NCBI RefSeq assembly: GCF_001514265.1
Contig: NZ_KQ948993.1
Location: 297,263 to 361,262 of the forward strand
Origin: Streptomyces resistomycificus
GTDB taxonomy: Bacteria; Actinomycetota; Actinomycetes; Streptomycetales; Streptomycetaceae
Reading direction: 5' to 3'
DNA length: 64,000 bases
The notes beneath the pieces are model-generated. The model was given only the letters and a program-made list of their open reading frames with translations. It was not told the origin of the DNA and made no database searches. Positions 50,295 to 59,667 of this stretch are shown here, in pieces; position 1 is the first letter of the stretch, and each line of letters starts with the position of its first letter. The translations under genes were made by a program, and so were the position numbers.

Positions 50295-51491
50295 GTGAAC
50301 TCCAAGACTCCGCTGCTCCGCCGGACGCTGACCGCCGTCGGCTGGATCAGCCTCGGCCTGCTGGGACTGCTCGACGTGTTCGCCAACGGGACGCCCGACT
50401 ACCGCTGGACGAGCTTGCTGCCGATGGTGTCCGGCCCGCTTGCCTGCATGGCGCTGCTGTGGCCCGCTCGTCGGCCGAGCGTGCAGGTACGTGCCGTGCT
50501 CGTCGCGGGCGGCTCGCTGGTCCTCACGGCCGTGATCGCCACGTGGGCGGGCCCGGACATTGCCACTACGTTCGGGGCGCTGGAGAGCGTCGCTCTGCTG
50601 GTGCTGCTGTCCCGCGCGGTGTGGGCGGTGCAGGGCCCGAGGACCGCGGCGGCCGTTTCGGCCGCACTGAGCGTGGCGGCCATCGTGATCCCGCTGCGCT
50701 TGCTGCCGGCGGACATCCAGAGCGACAGCCAGAACGCCCCCGACGGGTCCCTGCTGATGGCGCTCGGCGCCGGCCTGGCTCTCGCCTGGGGCCTGCGGAA
50801 ACGGCTGCTGGAGGAGCGGCGGGCCCGCGACATCGCCGCCGTACGCCAGCGCGAGCGCCTGGAACTCGCCCACGACCTGCACGACTTCGTCGCCCACCAC
50901 GTCACCGGCATCATCGTCCAGGCCAATGCCGCGCTGGCCCTTCAGCACACCGCACCGGAACAGGTCCGACCGCTGCTGCAGAACATCACCCGGTCCGGAT
51001 CGGAGGCACTGGACTCGATGCGCCGTCTGGTGCGGGTCATGCGCGAGGACGACCACGCGGGCGTGCGGCCCGGCGAGGTCTGGGCGGAACTCGCCCGCCT
51101 GGTCTCCGCGTTCTCCGGAGACGAAGAGGACGCCCAGTTGCACGTGGCGGCGGCGGCCCGCGAGGTGCGGCTCGCCCCCGAGGTGGAGACGTCCGTGCAC
51201 CGCGTGGTGCAAGAGGCGTTGACCAACGTACGCCGGCACGCGCCCGGCGCCGCGGTCACCGTACGGGTCGATGTGGACGGGCACCGGCTGCGGGTCGAGG
51301 CGTACAACACGGCACCGGCCGCGCCCCACTCCGGCCCGGTCGGCGGGCGTGGCGGCTTCGGCCTGGTCGGCCTGCGGGAACGCGTCGAGGCGGTGGAGGG
51401 CACGCTGACCGCCGCCCCCACCGACGACGGTGGCTGGCGGGTGACCGCCGCCTTCCCGGTGCTGGCCGCTGTGGCAGGATCACCGGTGTGA
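50295..51491 (+). CDS. Sensor histidine kinase, NarL-type (HisKA_3)
   Basis: A 398-aa protein. Residues about 10-160 hold five or so membrane helices without a recognisable sensor domain; the dimerisation region LELAHDLHDFVAHHVTGIIV includes the phospho-His (in DLHD); the ATPase domain has VVQEALTNVRRHAPGAAVTV (N-box) and GGFGLVGLRERVEAVEGTLT (G-box). GTG 50295 is preferred because the upstream frame lacks a membrane-protein character. The stop overlaps the GTG of the regulator gene (GTGA), ensuring coupled translation. No target gene is obvious next door. Confidence 0.92.
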   Translation: MNSKTPLLRRTLTAVGWISLGLLGLLDVFANGTPDYRWTSLLPMVSGPLACMALLWPARRPSVQVRAVLVAGGSLVLTAVIATWAGPDIATTFGALESVALLVLLSRAVWAVQGPRTAAAVSAALSVAAIVIPLRLLPADIQSDSQNAPDGSLLMALGAGLALAWGLRKRLLEERRARDIAAVRQRERLELAHDLHDFVAHHVTGIIVQANAALALQHTAPEQVRPLLQNITRSGSEALDSMRRLVRVMREDDHAGVRPGEVWAELARLVSAFSGDEEDAQLHVAAAAREVRLAPEVETSVHRVVQEALTNVRRHAPGAAVTVRVDVDGHRLRVEAYNTAPAAPHSGPVGGRGGFGLVGLRERVEAVEGTLTAAPTDDGGWRVTAAFPVLAAVAGSPV

Positions 51492-52147
51492 ACGCTGCGG
51501 CGATCCGGGTGCTGATCGCGGACGACCAGGAGCTCGTCCGCATGGGCTTCCGGCTGATCCTCGGCGCCCAGCCCGGCATCGAGGTGATCGGGGAGGCCGC
51601 CGACGGCGCCGCCTGCGTGGAACTCGCCCGCCGGCTGCGGCCGGACGTGTGCCTGGTCGACATCCGGATGCCGAAACTGGACGGTCTGGACGTCACCCGG
51701 GCGCTGGCGGGCCCCGGAGTCCACACCCCGATGAGGGTCGTCGTGATCACCACGTTCGACCAGGACGACTACGTGCACACCGCGCTGCGCAACGGGGCCT
51801 GCGGCTTCCTGCTCAAGGACGCCCCGCCCAGCCTGCTGATCGAGGCGGTGCGGGCCGCCGCCCGTGGCGACGCGCTGGTCTCCCCCGCCGTCACCGTCCG
51901 GCTGCTGAAGGAACTGTCCTCCACGCGGCCCGATCCGGACGCCGCCTGCCCGCTGACCGAACGGGAACTGGACGTGGCCCGGCTCGTCGCGGTGGGCCGG
52001 ACCAACCAGGAGATCTGCGACCAACTGGTGGTGTCGCTGTCCACCGTCAAGACGCACCTGGCCAACATCCAGCAGAAGATCGACGCCCGCAACCGGGTCG
52101 AGATCGCCGCCTGGGCATGGGAGCGCGGCATGGTCCGGGAGCGATAG
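51488..52147 (+). CDS. NarL/FixJ-type response regulator
   Basis: A 219-aa protein starting at GTG 51488, overlapping the kinase stop. Receiver domain with the acidic pocket IRVLIADDQELVRMGFRLIL, the phosphoacceptor Asp in CLVDIRMPKLDGLDV and the Lys in GFLLKDAPP; a LuxR-type HTH at the end (LTERELDVARLVAVGRTNQE, then LVVSLSTVKTHLANIQQK). It should bind DNA when phosphorylated by the partner kinase. A 7-bp stem (GCGGCTG-CA-CAGCCGC, 52150-52165) follows its stop. Confidence 0.93.
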   Translation: MNAAAIRVLIADDQELVRMGFRLILGAQPGIEVIGEAADGAACVELARRLRPDVCLVDIRMPKLDGLDVTRALAGPGVHTPMRVVVITTFDQDDYVHTALRNGACGFLLKDAPPSLLIEAVRAAARGDALVSPAVTVRLLKELSSTRPDPDAACPLTERELDVARLVAVGRTNQEICDQLVVSLSTVKTHLANIQQKIDARNRVEIAAWAWERGMVRER

Positions 52148-52149
52148 GG

Positions 52150-52376
52150 GCGGCTGCACAGCCGCTGCGCCGGAGCTGTTCACGGTGGCGTCGGCAGCTG
52201 AAGAGCACGGGTTCGGTGGGCCGCCAGGCGGCCGGCTGCCGCGGCCGCCCAGCGGGCGGAGTGCCTTCGTGTGCGACGAGGGCGTACGAACCTCCTCAGG
52301 CGAGTGCCGGGCCGGAGCGGAGAAGCCCAGGCCCGGCAGCGGGCGTGACAAGGGCCGATGCCCTCAGGAGGGCCTG
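52150..52376. other. Convergent spacer with a short stem-loop
   Basis: The 7-bp stem at 52150-52165 just after the regulator stop could act as its terminator. The remaining 200 bp up to the GH97 stop show no gene. Confidence 0.5.
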
Positions 52377-54344
52377 TCAGCTCGGCTTGAGGATGATCGC
52401 CTGACCGCCCGCGGGGGCCATGGCCACGTCCAGCGTGGTGGCCGAGGTGACGGTTCGGGTACTGACCACGACCGGGGTCTGGTACGGGCTGGTGCCCGGC
52501 GTGCCGTCGGCGTAGACGGTGGCGGTGTAACTGACCCCGCTGTCCAGGAAGGACAGCGGGAGCGACAGCGTCCGGGCCGCCTCGTTGGTCATCGCCCCCA
52601 GGTACCAGGTGGTCCCCCGCCGGCGGGCCACGGCGACGAACTGGCCGATCGATCCGGCCAGGGTACGGCTCACGTCCCAGGTCGTGGGGACGGCGTTGAA
52701 CCAGGGCAGTCCCGGCCAGTTGGCGGTGTTGGCGTACTTGGACGTCTGCTTGTCGTACCAGAAGAGGAAGTTCAGCGGCTGGTAGTACACCGCGGCCATC
52801 GCCATCTGGTGGGCGTTCGTGGTCTTGTTGCGGGACTGGCCGTAGCAGATCGTGTAGTCCAGGGGGCCGCCGATGTTGCGGGCGAAGGGCAGGGTCACGT
52901 TGTGGGTGGCGGTCGGGAACTGCTCGTTGCCCCGGACGCCTTCCATGCTGAGGAAGTTCGGGTACGTGCGCTCGTAGCCGAACGGGCGGATGTTGTCGTG
53001 CATGTCGATCAGCAGCTGGTACTTCGCGGCCGTCTTCGCCCAGCCGGTGATCTGGTTGGTCATGGCCTGGGTGCCGTCGAGGACGAAACCCAGCTTGACG
53101 CCCGCTACGCCCCAGCTCTTGTACAGCGCGAACAGGGAGTCCACGTCGCCCAGCGCGGCGCGGTCCGCGTAGAGGATGACCCCGATGCCGCGGTCGGTGG
53201 CATAGGAGATGACCGAAGGAAGGTCGATCTCGGGAATCGGCTGCCTGGCGGGCGAGGTGACCGGTCCGTACCATCCGCCGTCGTACTCGATGTACTGCAA
53301 GCCGCGCGCGACGGCGAAGTCGACGCCCTGGATGCCGGCGGCGGTGGTGAGTTCGCAGCGGAAGACCTTGCCAGGCTTGATCCACGAGGTGTCGGCGAGG
53401 GCGTTGGGCGGGGCCAGGTTGAGCACCAGCTCGGCGTTGTCGACCAGCTCGGCGTGGGTCGACCCGATCACCACCGCGCGCCACGGCGTCGCGAACGGTG
53501 TGGTGACGGTGGAGGTCGTCGCGACCGGGCCGCTGCCGCGTGCGGTGTGCTCCATCAGGAAGGCGGACAGGGCGCTGGGCTGCCCGGAGACGGAACTGAG
53601 CATCATCCGGGGGAAGTTCACCCGGGAGGACTCGCAGACGCACGCGATGACCCCACTGGGCAGAGTCGCGGTCAGCGGCAGGTCGGTCAGAGGGCCGTTG
53701 TCCGTGCCGGAGGTGCCGGTGACCGGGATGGAACCGGGGGCGAGCGGGATGTAGTCGGCCTCGTCACGGGCGCTGTAGACCAGCGTCTTGTCCGGGAAGG
53801 TGAACGTCGTCAGCTCGTCGGAGATGGTGGCGGTGCCGGCGCCGAGCAGGACGTAGCGGAGGGCGACGCCGGCGTTGTAGGCGCGGGCCTGGACGCTGAA
53901 GCGGACCCCGGAGACGGTGTCCTCGAGGTTCCAGCGCTGCTCCTGGTAGTGGTCGGTGACGGTCGAGTTGCGGCCGTAGACCGGATTCCAGGTGGTGTTG
54001 GTGGTCCAGTGCTGGTTCTGGGTCACCGTCACGTTGCTGCCGAGGGTCGTCCCGTTGCCCAGCCTGAGACCGAGGGGTGAGGTGGCGATCACCGTGGTGC
54101 CGCCGCGCAGGACGGACCACCGGAGCGCTCCGCCCACCACCGACAAGGTGAGGACCGTCCTGCCGTCCGGCGAGGTCGCTCTGACGGAGGCGTCCGCGGC
54201 GTAGGCGGGCCATGTCGCCCCCAGCCCCGCCGCCGTTCCGGCGGTGATGATCACGCCCTTGAGTATTCCCCTGCGGGAGACGGTCGCCGAGTTCTCGACG
54301 GAATCCACATCGGGCTCTTCCTGCTCGCCTGCACTACGCATCAT
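52377..54344 (-). CDS. Secreted glycoside hydrolase family 97 enzyme
   Basis: A 655-aa protein. A Tat signal (SRRGILKGVIITAGTAAGLG) is preceded by about 30 residues. The N-terminal beta-sandwich (AADASVRATSPDGRTVLTLS) precedes the barrel: VARGLQYIEYDGGWYGP, GIGVILYADR, GVAGVKLGFVLDGTQAMTNQ and KYQLLIDMHDNIRPFGYERT, then a C-terminal strand domain (AVARRRGTTWYLGAMTNEAA). GH97 contains alpha-glucosidases (inverting, Glu base) and alpha-galactosidases (retaining, Asp nucleophile); here the position after VK is LG rather than an Asp, which favours the inverting group, but this needs alignment. ATG 54344 or 54341. Last gene of the carbohydrate locus; a GH43 gene precedes it. Confidence 0.88.
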   Translation of the reverse strand: MMRSAGEQEEPDVDSVENSATVSRRGILKGVIITAGTAAGLGATWPAYAADASVRATSPDGRTVLTLSVVGGALRWSVLRGGTTVIATSPLGLRLGNGTTLGSNVTVTQNQHWTTNTTWNPVYGRNSTVTDHYQEQRWNLEDTVSGVRFSVQARAYNAGVALRYVLLGAGTATISDELTTFTFPDKTLVYSARDEADYIPLAPGSIPVTGTSGTDNGPLTDLPLTATLPSGVIACVCESSRVNFPRMMLSSVSGQPSALSAFLMEHTARGSGPVATTSTVTTPFATPWRAVVIGSTHAELVDNAELVLNLAPPNALADTSWIKPGKVFRCELTTAAGIQGVDFAVARGLQYIEYDGGWYGPVTSPARQPIPEIDLPSVISYATDRGIGVILYADRAALGDVDSLFALYKSWGVAGVKLGFVLDGTQAMTNQITGWAKTAAKYQLLIDMHDNIRPFGYERTYPNFLSMEGVRGNEQFPTATHNVTLPFARNIGGPLDYTICYGQSRNKTTNAHQMAMAAVYYQPLNFLFWYDKQTSKYANTANWPGLPWFNAVPTTWDVSRTLAGSIGQFVAVARRRGTTWYLGAMTNEAARTLSLPLSFLDSGVSYTATVYADGTPGTSPYQTPVVVSTRTVTSATTLDVAMAPAGGQAIILKPS

Positions 54345-54575
54345 GAGTGGGGCCTCTTCCTTGAGGACCGCATGACAGCGGACCACACATCGAATGGAAC
54401 CAACCGGTCGTAGACGTCTGAAGGTGTCGGGAAAGTGGTAGGGGTGTCCGAATCGGGCCGCGCCTTCGTATCCGGCGGGGCCGGCCGCGGCGGGTCGTAA
54501 GGGGTGACCCCGTGGCGACCCACTGCCCACCCGTTGCCTGTCACGAATGGCGCCGCATCACTTCGGTGTACGGCA
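54345..54575. promoter_or_regulatory. Promoter region of the GH97 gene
   Basis: About 230 bp ahead of the GH97 start on the minus strand, following the terminator of the GH43 gene, so GH97 probably has its own promoter. No operator could be identified. Confidence 0.45.
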
Positions 54576-54616
54576 GTGCCCCGGCGCCCCCTTCGATGGC
54601 GGGGTCGCCGGGGCAC
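54576..54616 (-). terminator. Terminator behind the GH43 gene
   Basis: GTGCCCCGGCGCCCC (54576-54590) pairs with GGGGTCGCCGGGGCAC (54601-54616) with one bulge around a 10-base loop, beginning 5 bp past the GH43 stop. Confidence 0.8.
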
Positions 54617-54620
54617 GCGG

Positions 54621-56126
54621 TCAGGAGAGAGTCCAGGTCTCGCTGTTGACGCTCGCGCTGCCGCCGAGCTCCTGGTCCACCGCCGCTCCCTGGGTGGTCG
54701 AGCCCGCGACACCGATGTGCAGGCCGCTGCCGATGTTCACCAGCATGTAGTTGCTGCCGGTGTAGCTGCCGGTCAGGTCCAGGGCCCACTGCTGGTTCGT
54801 CCCGCCGTTGCAGGTCCACTGCTGCAACTGGACGCCGGCGGTGGTCGACCGGCTCGGGACATCCAGGCACAGGCCGCTCTTCACGCCCTTGAGCGTGAAG
54901 ATGTTGTCCGCCACCCGGTTGAGGGTCCACTGCTGGTTGGTACCGCCGGTGGACGGCCACTGGATGATCTTGGCGCCGTTCGCGGTGGAGCCGCTGGCGA
55001 CGTCCATCAGCATCGAGCTGCCGACGTTCTTCAGCGTGTGGACCCCTTCCGACGGGATCCCGCTGCCGGCCGTCCATGTACCCGCGTCCACGTCGAGGGA
55101 CCAGGTCGGGTACTGACCGAGGTTCACCGTCGTGCCCCGGATGGTCAGCGGCAGCCAGATCAGCTTCGAGGCGCCCAGGTTGGTGGCGTCCCAGCGGTCG
55201 CCCGCGTAGATGTACGTGGTGCCGGAAGTGCCCTGGACCGTGATGATGTTCGCCGTCTGGCTGCCGTAGGTGCGGGTGCCGGGGGCGGCGAAGTTCCGGA
55301 ACGCCGACCAGGGGCCGCTCAGCGAGGTGGCGGTGGCGTAGACGTTGTCGTTCAGGCTCCAGCCGGTCAGGCGGGAGCCGAGGACGTAGTACATCCCGTC
55401 GATCTTCACCATGGCGGGCGACTCGACGCTGCCGCTGCTGCCGGCGCTGCCCAGCACCGCCACCGCGCTGTCCACGGAGAGGTAGTCGGCGGAGAGCTTG
55501 TAGATGCGCAGGCCGTTGTTGCGGTCCTCGCTCAGCAGGTAGCCGGTGCCGTCGGTGTCCTGGAACAGGCCGATGTCACGGCTGAGGTTGCCCATCGGCC
55601 GGAAGCTGCCCCGGTAGGTGTACGGGCCGCACGGCGTGCTGCTCGTGGCCACACCGACCCTGGCCTCGGCGTAGTTGGTGCTGTCGATGTGCATGTACAT
55701 CACGTACGTGCTGGTCGACTTGTTGTAGATGACCTTCGGCCGCTCCACGATGCGGCTGGGACCCAGGTCACCGCTGGTCTGCCGGCTCAGGGCCTGACGC
55801 TCGAAGGTCCAGTTCGCCAGGTCGGTCGAGGAGTAGCAGGTGATGTTCTGGAACGACGTGTCCGCCGACGTCTTGCCGGTCTTGTCCTCGCCGAAGCCAT
55901 ACCAGGTGTCGCCGACCTTGACGATGCCGAGCCCGTGCAACTGCAGGGTGTTGCCGTTCTGGTCGGTTCGTGCGGCGCCCGTCGTGAAGGTCACCGTGGC
56001 CGCGTGTGCCTGGGTGGCGGGCACGAGCAGGGCGGCGAGGCTGCCCAGCAGGGTCAGGAACGTGGCCATGGCGGTCCGCCATCGGGCGCGCGGTGGCGGT
56101 GTGCGATGTGCTGTGGTGTCGGACAT
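54621..56126 (-). CDS. Secreted GH43-like glycosidase with C-terminal ricin-type lectin
   Basis: A 501-aa protein with a signal peptide (VPATQAHAATV). Residues 45-340 form the five-bladed beta propeller of GH43: LGIVKVGDTWYGFGEDKTGK, ITCYSSTDLANWTFERQALS, VERPKVIYNKSTSTYVMYMH and GTGYLLSEDRNNGLRIYKLS, in a pattern closer to the exo-galactanase subfamilies than to plain arabinanases. Residues 365-500 are a beta-trefoil (RICIN) with QxW repeats (GGTNQQWTLNRV; NGGTNQQWALDL) that binds polysaccharide. It probably trims arabinogalactan side or main chains outside the cell. The catalytic Asp/Asp/Glu should be checked by alignment. Confidence 0.88.
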   Translation of the reverse strand: MSDTTAHRTPPPRARWRTAMATFLTLLGSLAALLVPATQAHAATVTFTTGAARTDQNGNTLQLHGLGIVKVGDTWYGFGEDKTGKTSADTSFQNITCYSSTDLANWTFERQALSRQTSGDLGPSRIVERPKVIYNKSTSTYVMYMHIDSTNYAEARVGVATSSTPCGPYTYRGSFRPMGNLSRDIGLFQDTDGTGYLLSEDRNNGLRIYKLSADYLSVDSAVAVLGSAGSSGSVESPAMVKIDGMYYVLGSRLTGWSLNDNVYATATSLSGPWSAFRNFAAPGTRTYGSQTANIITVQGTSGTTYIYAGDRWDATNLGASKLIWLPLTIRGTTVNLGQYPTWSLDVDAGTWTAGSGIPSEGVHTLKNVGSSMLMDVASGSTANGAKIIQWPSTGGTNQQWTLNRVADNIFTLKGVKSGLCLDVPSRSTTAGVQLQQWTCNGGTNQQWALDLTGSYTGSNYMLVNIGSGLHIGVAGSTTQGAAVDQELGGSASVNSETWTLS

Positions 56127-56198
56127 GGTGTCACCTCTCCGTCGAGGTTCGGGGATGGTGCGGGGGGTGCGGGTCGAGCGGTGGGATCCTGGGGCCGC

Positions 56199-57734
56199 TC
56201 AGGGGGCGAGCGGGATGGTGAGGGTGTTCCAGGACATCGGTGGCAGCAGGGCGCTCAGCCGTCCGCCGTCCGTGACGGTGCCGGTCACCGACTTCGGCGT
56301 CACGCGGTCCTGGTGCTGGAGCGTGTTGGCCGCGTGGCGGTCGGGGTCGGCCAGGGCGGTGTGCGTCACCTGCCCGGCCACCGGGTTGCACGCCCGCAGG
56401 TCGGCGGTGAGTTCGAGCGGCTTCGTGGTGTCCCGGTTGACGGCGAAGACGGTGAGCGTCCCGTCCTCCTGCTGGACGGCGGTCGCGTGCAGCAGGGGCA
56501 CCTCGCCGTAGCGGGCGGTGTCGTGGACGGGGCTGTCCAGGGCGAGCCGGAGCACCTGGCCGCGGCCGTGGCGGGCCGCGTCGGCGAAGGGGTGGAAGAT
56601 GGTCTGCCGCCAGGCCGGGCCGCCGGGCTCGGTCATGATGGGGGCGATGACGTTCACGAGCTGGGCGAGGCAGGCCGCGGTGACGCGGTCGCAGTGGCGC
56701 AGCAGGGTGATCAGCAGGCTGCCGACCACGACGGCGTCGGTGACGGTGTAGACGTCCTCGAGCTGGCGCGGGGCCACGCTCCAGTCCGGGGTGTCGGTGT
56801 TGTTGACCGGTCGGCTCTGGTACCAGACGTTCCACTCGTCGAAGGAGAGGTTGATCCGCTTGCCGGAGCGGCGCTTGGCCCCGATGTGGTCGGCGGTGGC
56901 GACCACCCCGTCGATGAAGGCCTCCATGTCGGCGGCCGAGGCGAGGAAGCTGTCGACGTCGCCGTCGCTCTCCTCGTAGTAGGCGTGGCAGGAGATGAAG
57001 TCGACGAGGTCGTAGGTGTGCTCCAGGACCGTCGCCTCCCAGGCGCCGAAGGTCGGCATGGAGCGGTTGGAGCTTCCGCAGGCGACCAGTTCCAGGCCGG
57101 GGTCGACGTCGCGCATGGCCTTGGCGGTGACGGCGGCCAGGCGGCCGTACTCGTCGGCGCTCTTGTGGCCGAGCTGCCAGGGGCCGTCCATCTCGTTGCC
57201 CAGGCACCACAGCCGGATGCCGTGCGGCTTGTCCACGCCGTGCGAGCGGCGCAGCTCCGAGAAGGCCGTGCCGGCGGGGTGGTTGGTGTATTCCAGCAGG
57301 TCGAGTGCCTCCTGCAGGCCGCGGGTGCCGAGGTTGACGGCCTGCATGGGCTCGACGTCGGCCTTGGCCGCGAAGCGCATGAACTCGTTCAGCCCGAACC
57401 GGTTCGTCTCGACGGTCCGCCAGGCGCCGTCGAGCCGGCGGGGCCGCTGCTCCACCGGACCGACGCCGTCTTCCCAGCGGTAGCCGGAGACGAAGTTGCC
57501 GCCGGGGTAGCGGACCATGGTGACGCCCAGTTCCCGGATCAGGGCCAGGACGTCGGTGCGCAGTCCGTCCTCGTCGGCGCTCGGGTGGTCCGGTTCGAAG
57601 ACGCCGGTGTAGACGCAGCGGCCGAGGTGCTCGACGAAGGATCCGAACAGCCGGGGATTCACCTCGCCGACGGTGAAGTTGGGGTCCAGATGTATGGACC
57701 CTGCGAGCGGCGGCTGGCCGGCGGGGTTGGGCAT
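56199..57734 (-). CDS. abfA: Alpha-N-arabinofuranosidase, GH51
   Basis: A 511-aa intracellular enzyme, no signal peptide. SIHLDPNFTVGEVNPRLFGS is the normal N-terminus; the acid/base Glu is in RLWCLGNEMDGPW and the nucleophile Glu in NLSFDEWNVWYQS, and VRYPGGNFVSGYRWEDGVGP is the family signature. It releases L-arabinofuranose from short arabino- or arabinoxylo-oligosaccharides. ATG 57734 has GGAGTG at a good distance. The gene follows the permease genes by 66 bp and shares their transcript; the imported oligosaccharides are its likely substrate. Confidence 0.95.
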   Translation of the reverse strand: MPNPAGQPPLAGSIHLDPNFTVGEVNPRLFGSFVEHLGRCVYTGVFEPDHPSADEDGLRTDVLALIRELGVTMVRYPGGNFVSGYRWEDGVGPVEQRPRRLDGAWRTVETNRFGLNEFMRFAAKADVEPMQAVNLGTRGLQEALDLLEYTNHPAGTAFSELRRSHGVDKPHGIRLWCLGNEMDGPWQLGHKSADEYGRLAAVTAKAMRDVDPGLELVACGSSNRSMPTFGAWEATVLEHTYDLVDFISCHAYYEESDGDVDSFLASAADMEAFIDGVVATADHIGAKRRSGKRINLSFDEWNVWYQSRPVNNTDTPDWSVAPRQLEDVYTVTDAVVVGSLLITLLRHCDRVTAACLAQLVNVIAPIMTEPGGPAWRQTIFHPFADAARHGRGQVLRLALDSPVHDTARYGEVPLLHATAVQQEDGTLTVFAVNRDTTKPLELTADLRACNPVAGQVTHTALADPDRHAANTLQHQDRVTPKSVTGTVTDGGRLSALLPPMSWNTLTIPLAP

Positions 57735-57799
57735 GGGTCACTCCGTGTTGGATCGGTGCGAAGAGTGGCGTTCGGTACGGTTGCCGGGGTGCTCCGCGG

Positions 57800-58672
57800 T
57801 CAGCCTTTGATGCCGGTGTGCGCGACGCCTTCGACCAGGTATCGCTGCAGGAAGAGGAAGACGAGCACCAGCGGCAGGATGGACACGGTGGCGGCGAGGA
57901 ACAGCTCGTGGATGTTGACGGTCTGCGCGGTGGTGAAGGTCGACAGCGCCACCTGCACGGTCCAGCTGGACTGGTCCTGGCCGATGACCAGCGGCCACAG
58001 GAAGGCGTTCCAGTTGGTGATGAAGGTGATCACCGCGATCGCCGAGAAGAAGCCACGGGAGTTGGGGACGACGATCCGCCAGTACGTGCCCCAGCTGCCG
58101 AGACCGTCGATCCGGGCGGCCTCCTCCAGTTCCTTGGGGAAGCCGAGGAAGTACTGCCGGAAGAGGAAGGCGGTGAAGCCGCTGAACAGGCCGGGCACGA
58201 TCAGGCCTTGGAGTGAGGAGACCCAGCCCAGTGACGACACGAGGACGAAGCTGGGCACGAAGGTGACCGCGCTGGGGATCATGAGGGTGGCCAGCACCGC
58301 GTAGAAGATCTTGTTGGCGTGCCGGTACGGGACGCGGGCGAGGGCGTAGCCGGCCAGGGAACAGACCAGCAGCTGCCCGGCGGTGCCGAGCACCCCGACG
58401 ACGAGGGAGTTCCACATGCTGCGCGCCATGGGAACCGCGGGGTCGTTGAACAGCTCGGGGATGTTCTCCCAGTGCAGCTCGGTCGGGAAGAACTTCCAGT
58501 TCGTCCCGGTGATGTCGGCGTCGGTGGCCAGGCTGTTGCGGATCAGCAGGTAGAACGGGATCAGGAACAGCAGCGCCGTGACGACGGCGACGGTGTAGAG
58601 GGCGGCGTTGCCGGCCCGTTCCCTCGCTGTGCGGGGGCGGCCGCGGACGTGGGTGGTGGAGGAGGTGGCCAT
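57800..58672 (-). CDS. Carbohydrate ABC transporter permease (MalG type)
   Basis: A 290-aa permease with six membrane helices. EAA loop: LEEAARIDGLGSWGTYWRIV; N-terminal LYTVAVVTALLFLIPFYLLI, and the C-terminal Gly-Ile-Lys-Gly typical of MalG-like proteins. ATG 58672 overlaps the stop of the preceding permease by one base (TGATG-type coupling). It forms the membrane channel with the MalF-type partner; the ATPase is not encoded here, so a shared MsiK-type subunit is expected. Confidence 0.92.
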   Translation of the reverse strand: MATSSTTHVRGRPRTARERAGNAALYTVAVVTALLFLIPFYLLIRNSLATDADITGTNWKFFPTELHWENIPELFNDPAVPMARSMWNSLVVGVLGTAGQLLVCSLAGYALARVPYRHANKIFYAVLATLMIPSAVTFVPSFVLVSSLGWVSSLQGLIVPGLFSGFTAFLFRQYFLGFPKELEEAARIDGLGSWGTYWRIVVPNSRGFFSAIAVITFITNWNAFLWPLVIGQDQSSWTVQVALSTFTTAQTVNIHELFLAATVSILPLVLVFLFLQRYLVEGVAHTGIKG

Positions 58673-59652
58673 CAGCCGTCCGCCTTTCCGAAGCCGAAGA
58701 TCCTGCCCTGCAGCAGCGTCACCATCGTGATGAGCGCCGACAGCACCAACGCCCCGGCGCTGCCGTGGCCGAAGTCCTGCCCCTGACCGAGGGCCGTGTA
58801 GTAGAGGTAGACCAACGGCGGCCTTGCGTAAGGGGTGTTGGGCAGCAGGTTGTAGAACTCGTCGAACGCCTGGTAGGCCGCGATCAGCAGGAGGAGCACC
58901 ACGGCGACCGAGGTCGTGCGCAGCTGCGGCAGGGTGATGTGCCGGAAGGTCTGCCGGCCGGGTCGGGCGCCGTCCGTCCAGGCCGCTTCGTACAGTTCCT
59001 TGGGGATCTGCTGGAGGGCGGCCAGGAAGAGGATCATGTAGAAGCCCAGCTGGAGCCAGAGCCGTACGGTGACCAGCACCATCCAGTACCAGGGCGGGGA
59101 GACGGTGCCGATCCAGGCGATGGGTTCGACCCCGAACCAGCCCAGGACGGTGTTGGCGAGACCGAAGCGCACCCCGTTGAAGATCGACAGCTTCCACACC
59201 ATCGAGGCCACGACGTAGGAACACGCGGTGGGTATGAAGAACACCGAACGGAAGAAGGCACGGGCGACGCGGATGCGATGGACGAGCAGCGCTAGCGCCA
59301 GAGCCAGGACATAGGTGAGAGGGACGACGATCAGCGCGAAGAGCGTGAAGGTCCACAGGCTGTCGGTGAACGGCCCTTCGGTGAGGATGTCCGCGTAGTT
59401 GTCCAGGCCGACGAACTTCGTCGGGGTGACCGTGTTCTGGGCCTGGAAGAGGCTCAGGTAGAAGCTCCAGCCGACCGGCACGTAGACGAACAGCAGGAGA
59501 CCGGCCAGGAAGGGACCCGCGAAGAGCCAGAAGGTGCGGGTGCTGCCTCGCACCCCGTGCCCGACACGTCTCGCCTTCGCCTTCGCCTTCGCCGCGGGGC
59601 CGGGTGACGCGATGGCGCCCGGACGGGCGCCACCGGTGGTGGTGGTTGTCAT
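58672..59652 (-). CDS. Carbohydrate ABC transporter permease (MalF type)
   Basis: A 326-aa permease; a basic, Ala/Lys-rich N-terminus (PAAKAKAKARRVG) precedes six membrane helices. The EAA motif is PKELYEAAWTDGARPGRQTF with the following LPQLR. It lies 15 bp behind the binding-protein gene and overlaps the next permease. The locus has no ATPase gene, as is usual in Streptomyces where MsiK serves many sugar importers. Confidence 0.92.
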   Translation of the reverse strand: MTTTTTGGARPGAIASPGPAAKAKAKARRVGHGVRGSTRTFWLFAGPFLAGLLLFVYVPVGWSFYLSLFQAQNTVTPTKFVGLDNYADILTEGPFTDSLWTFTLFALIVVPLTYVLALALALLVHRIRVARAFFRSVFFIPTACSYVVASMVWKLSIFNGVRFGLANTVLGWFGVEPIAWIGTVSPPWYWMVLVTVRLWLQLGFYMILFLAALQQIPKELYEAAWTDGARPGRQTFRHITLPQLRTTSVAVVLLLLIAAYQAFDEFYNLLPNTPYARPPLVYLYYTALGQGQDFGHGSAGALVLSALITMVTLLQGRIFGFGKADG

Positions 59653-59667
59653 GCCTGTCAGGGCCCC

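Noticed and set aside
50295..52147. The two-component pair as regulator of the carbohydrate locus
   Set aside because: It is convergent with the GH97 gene and separated by a stem-loop; the ROK gene is the better local regulator.
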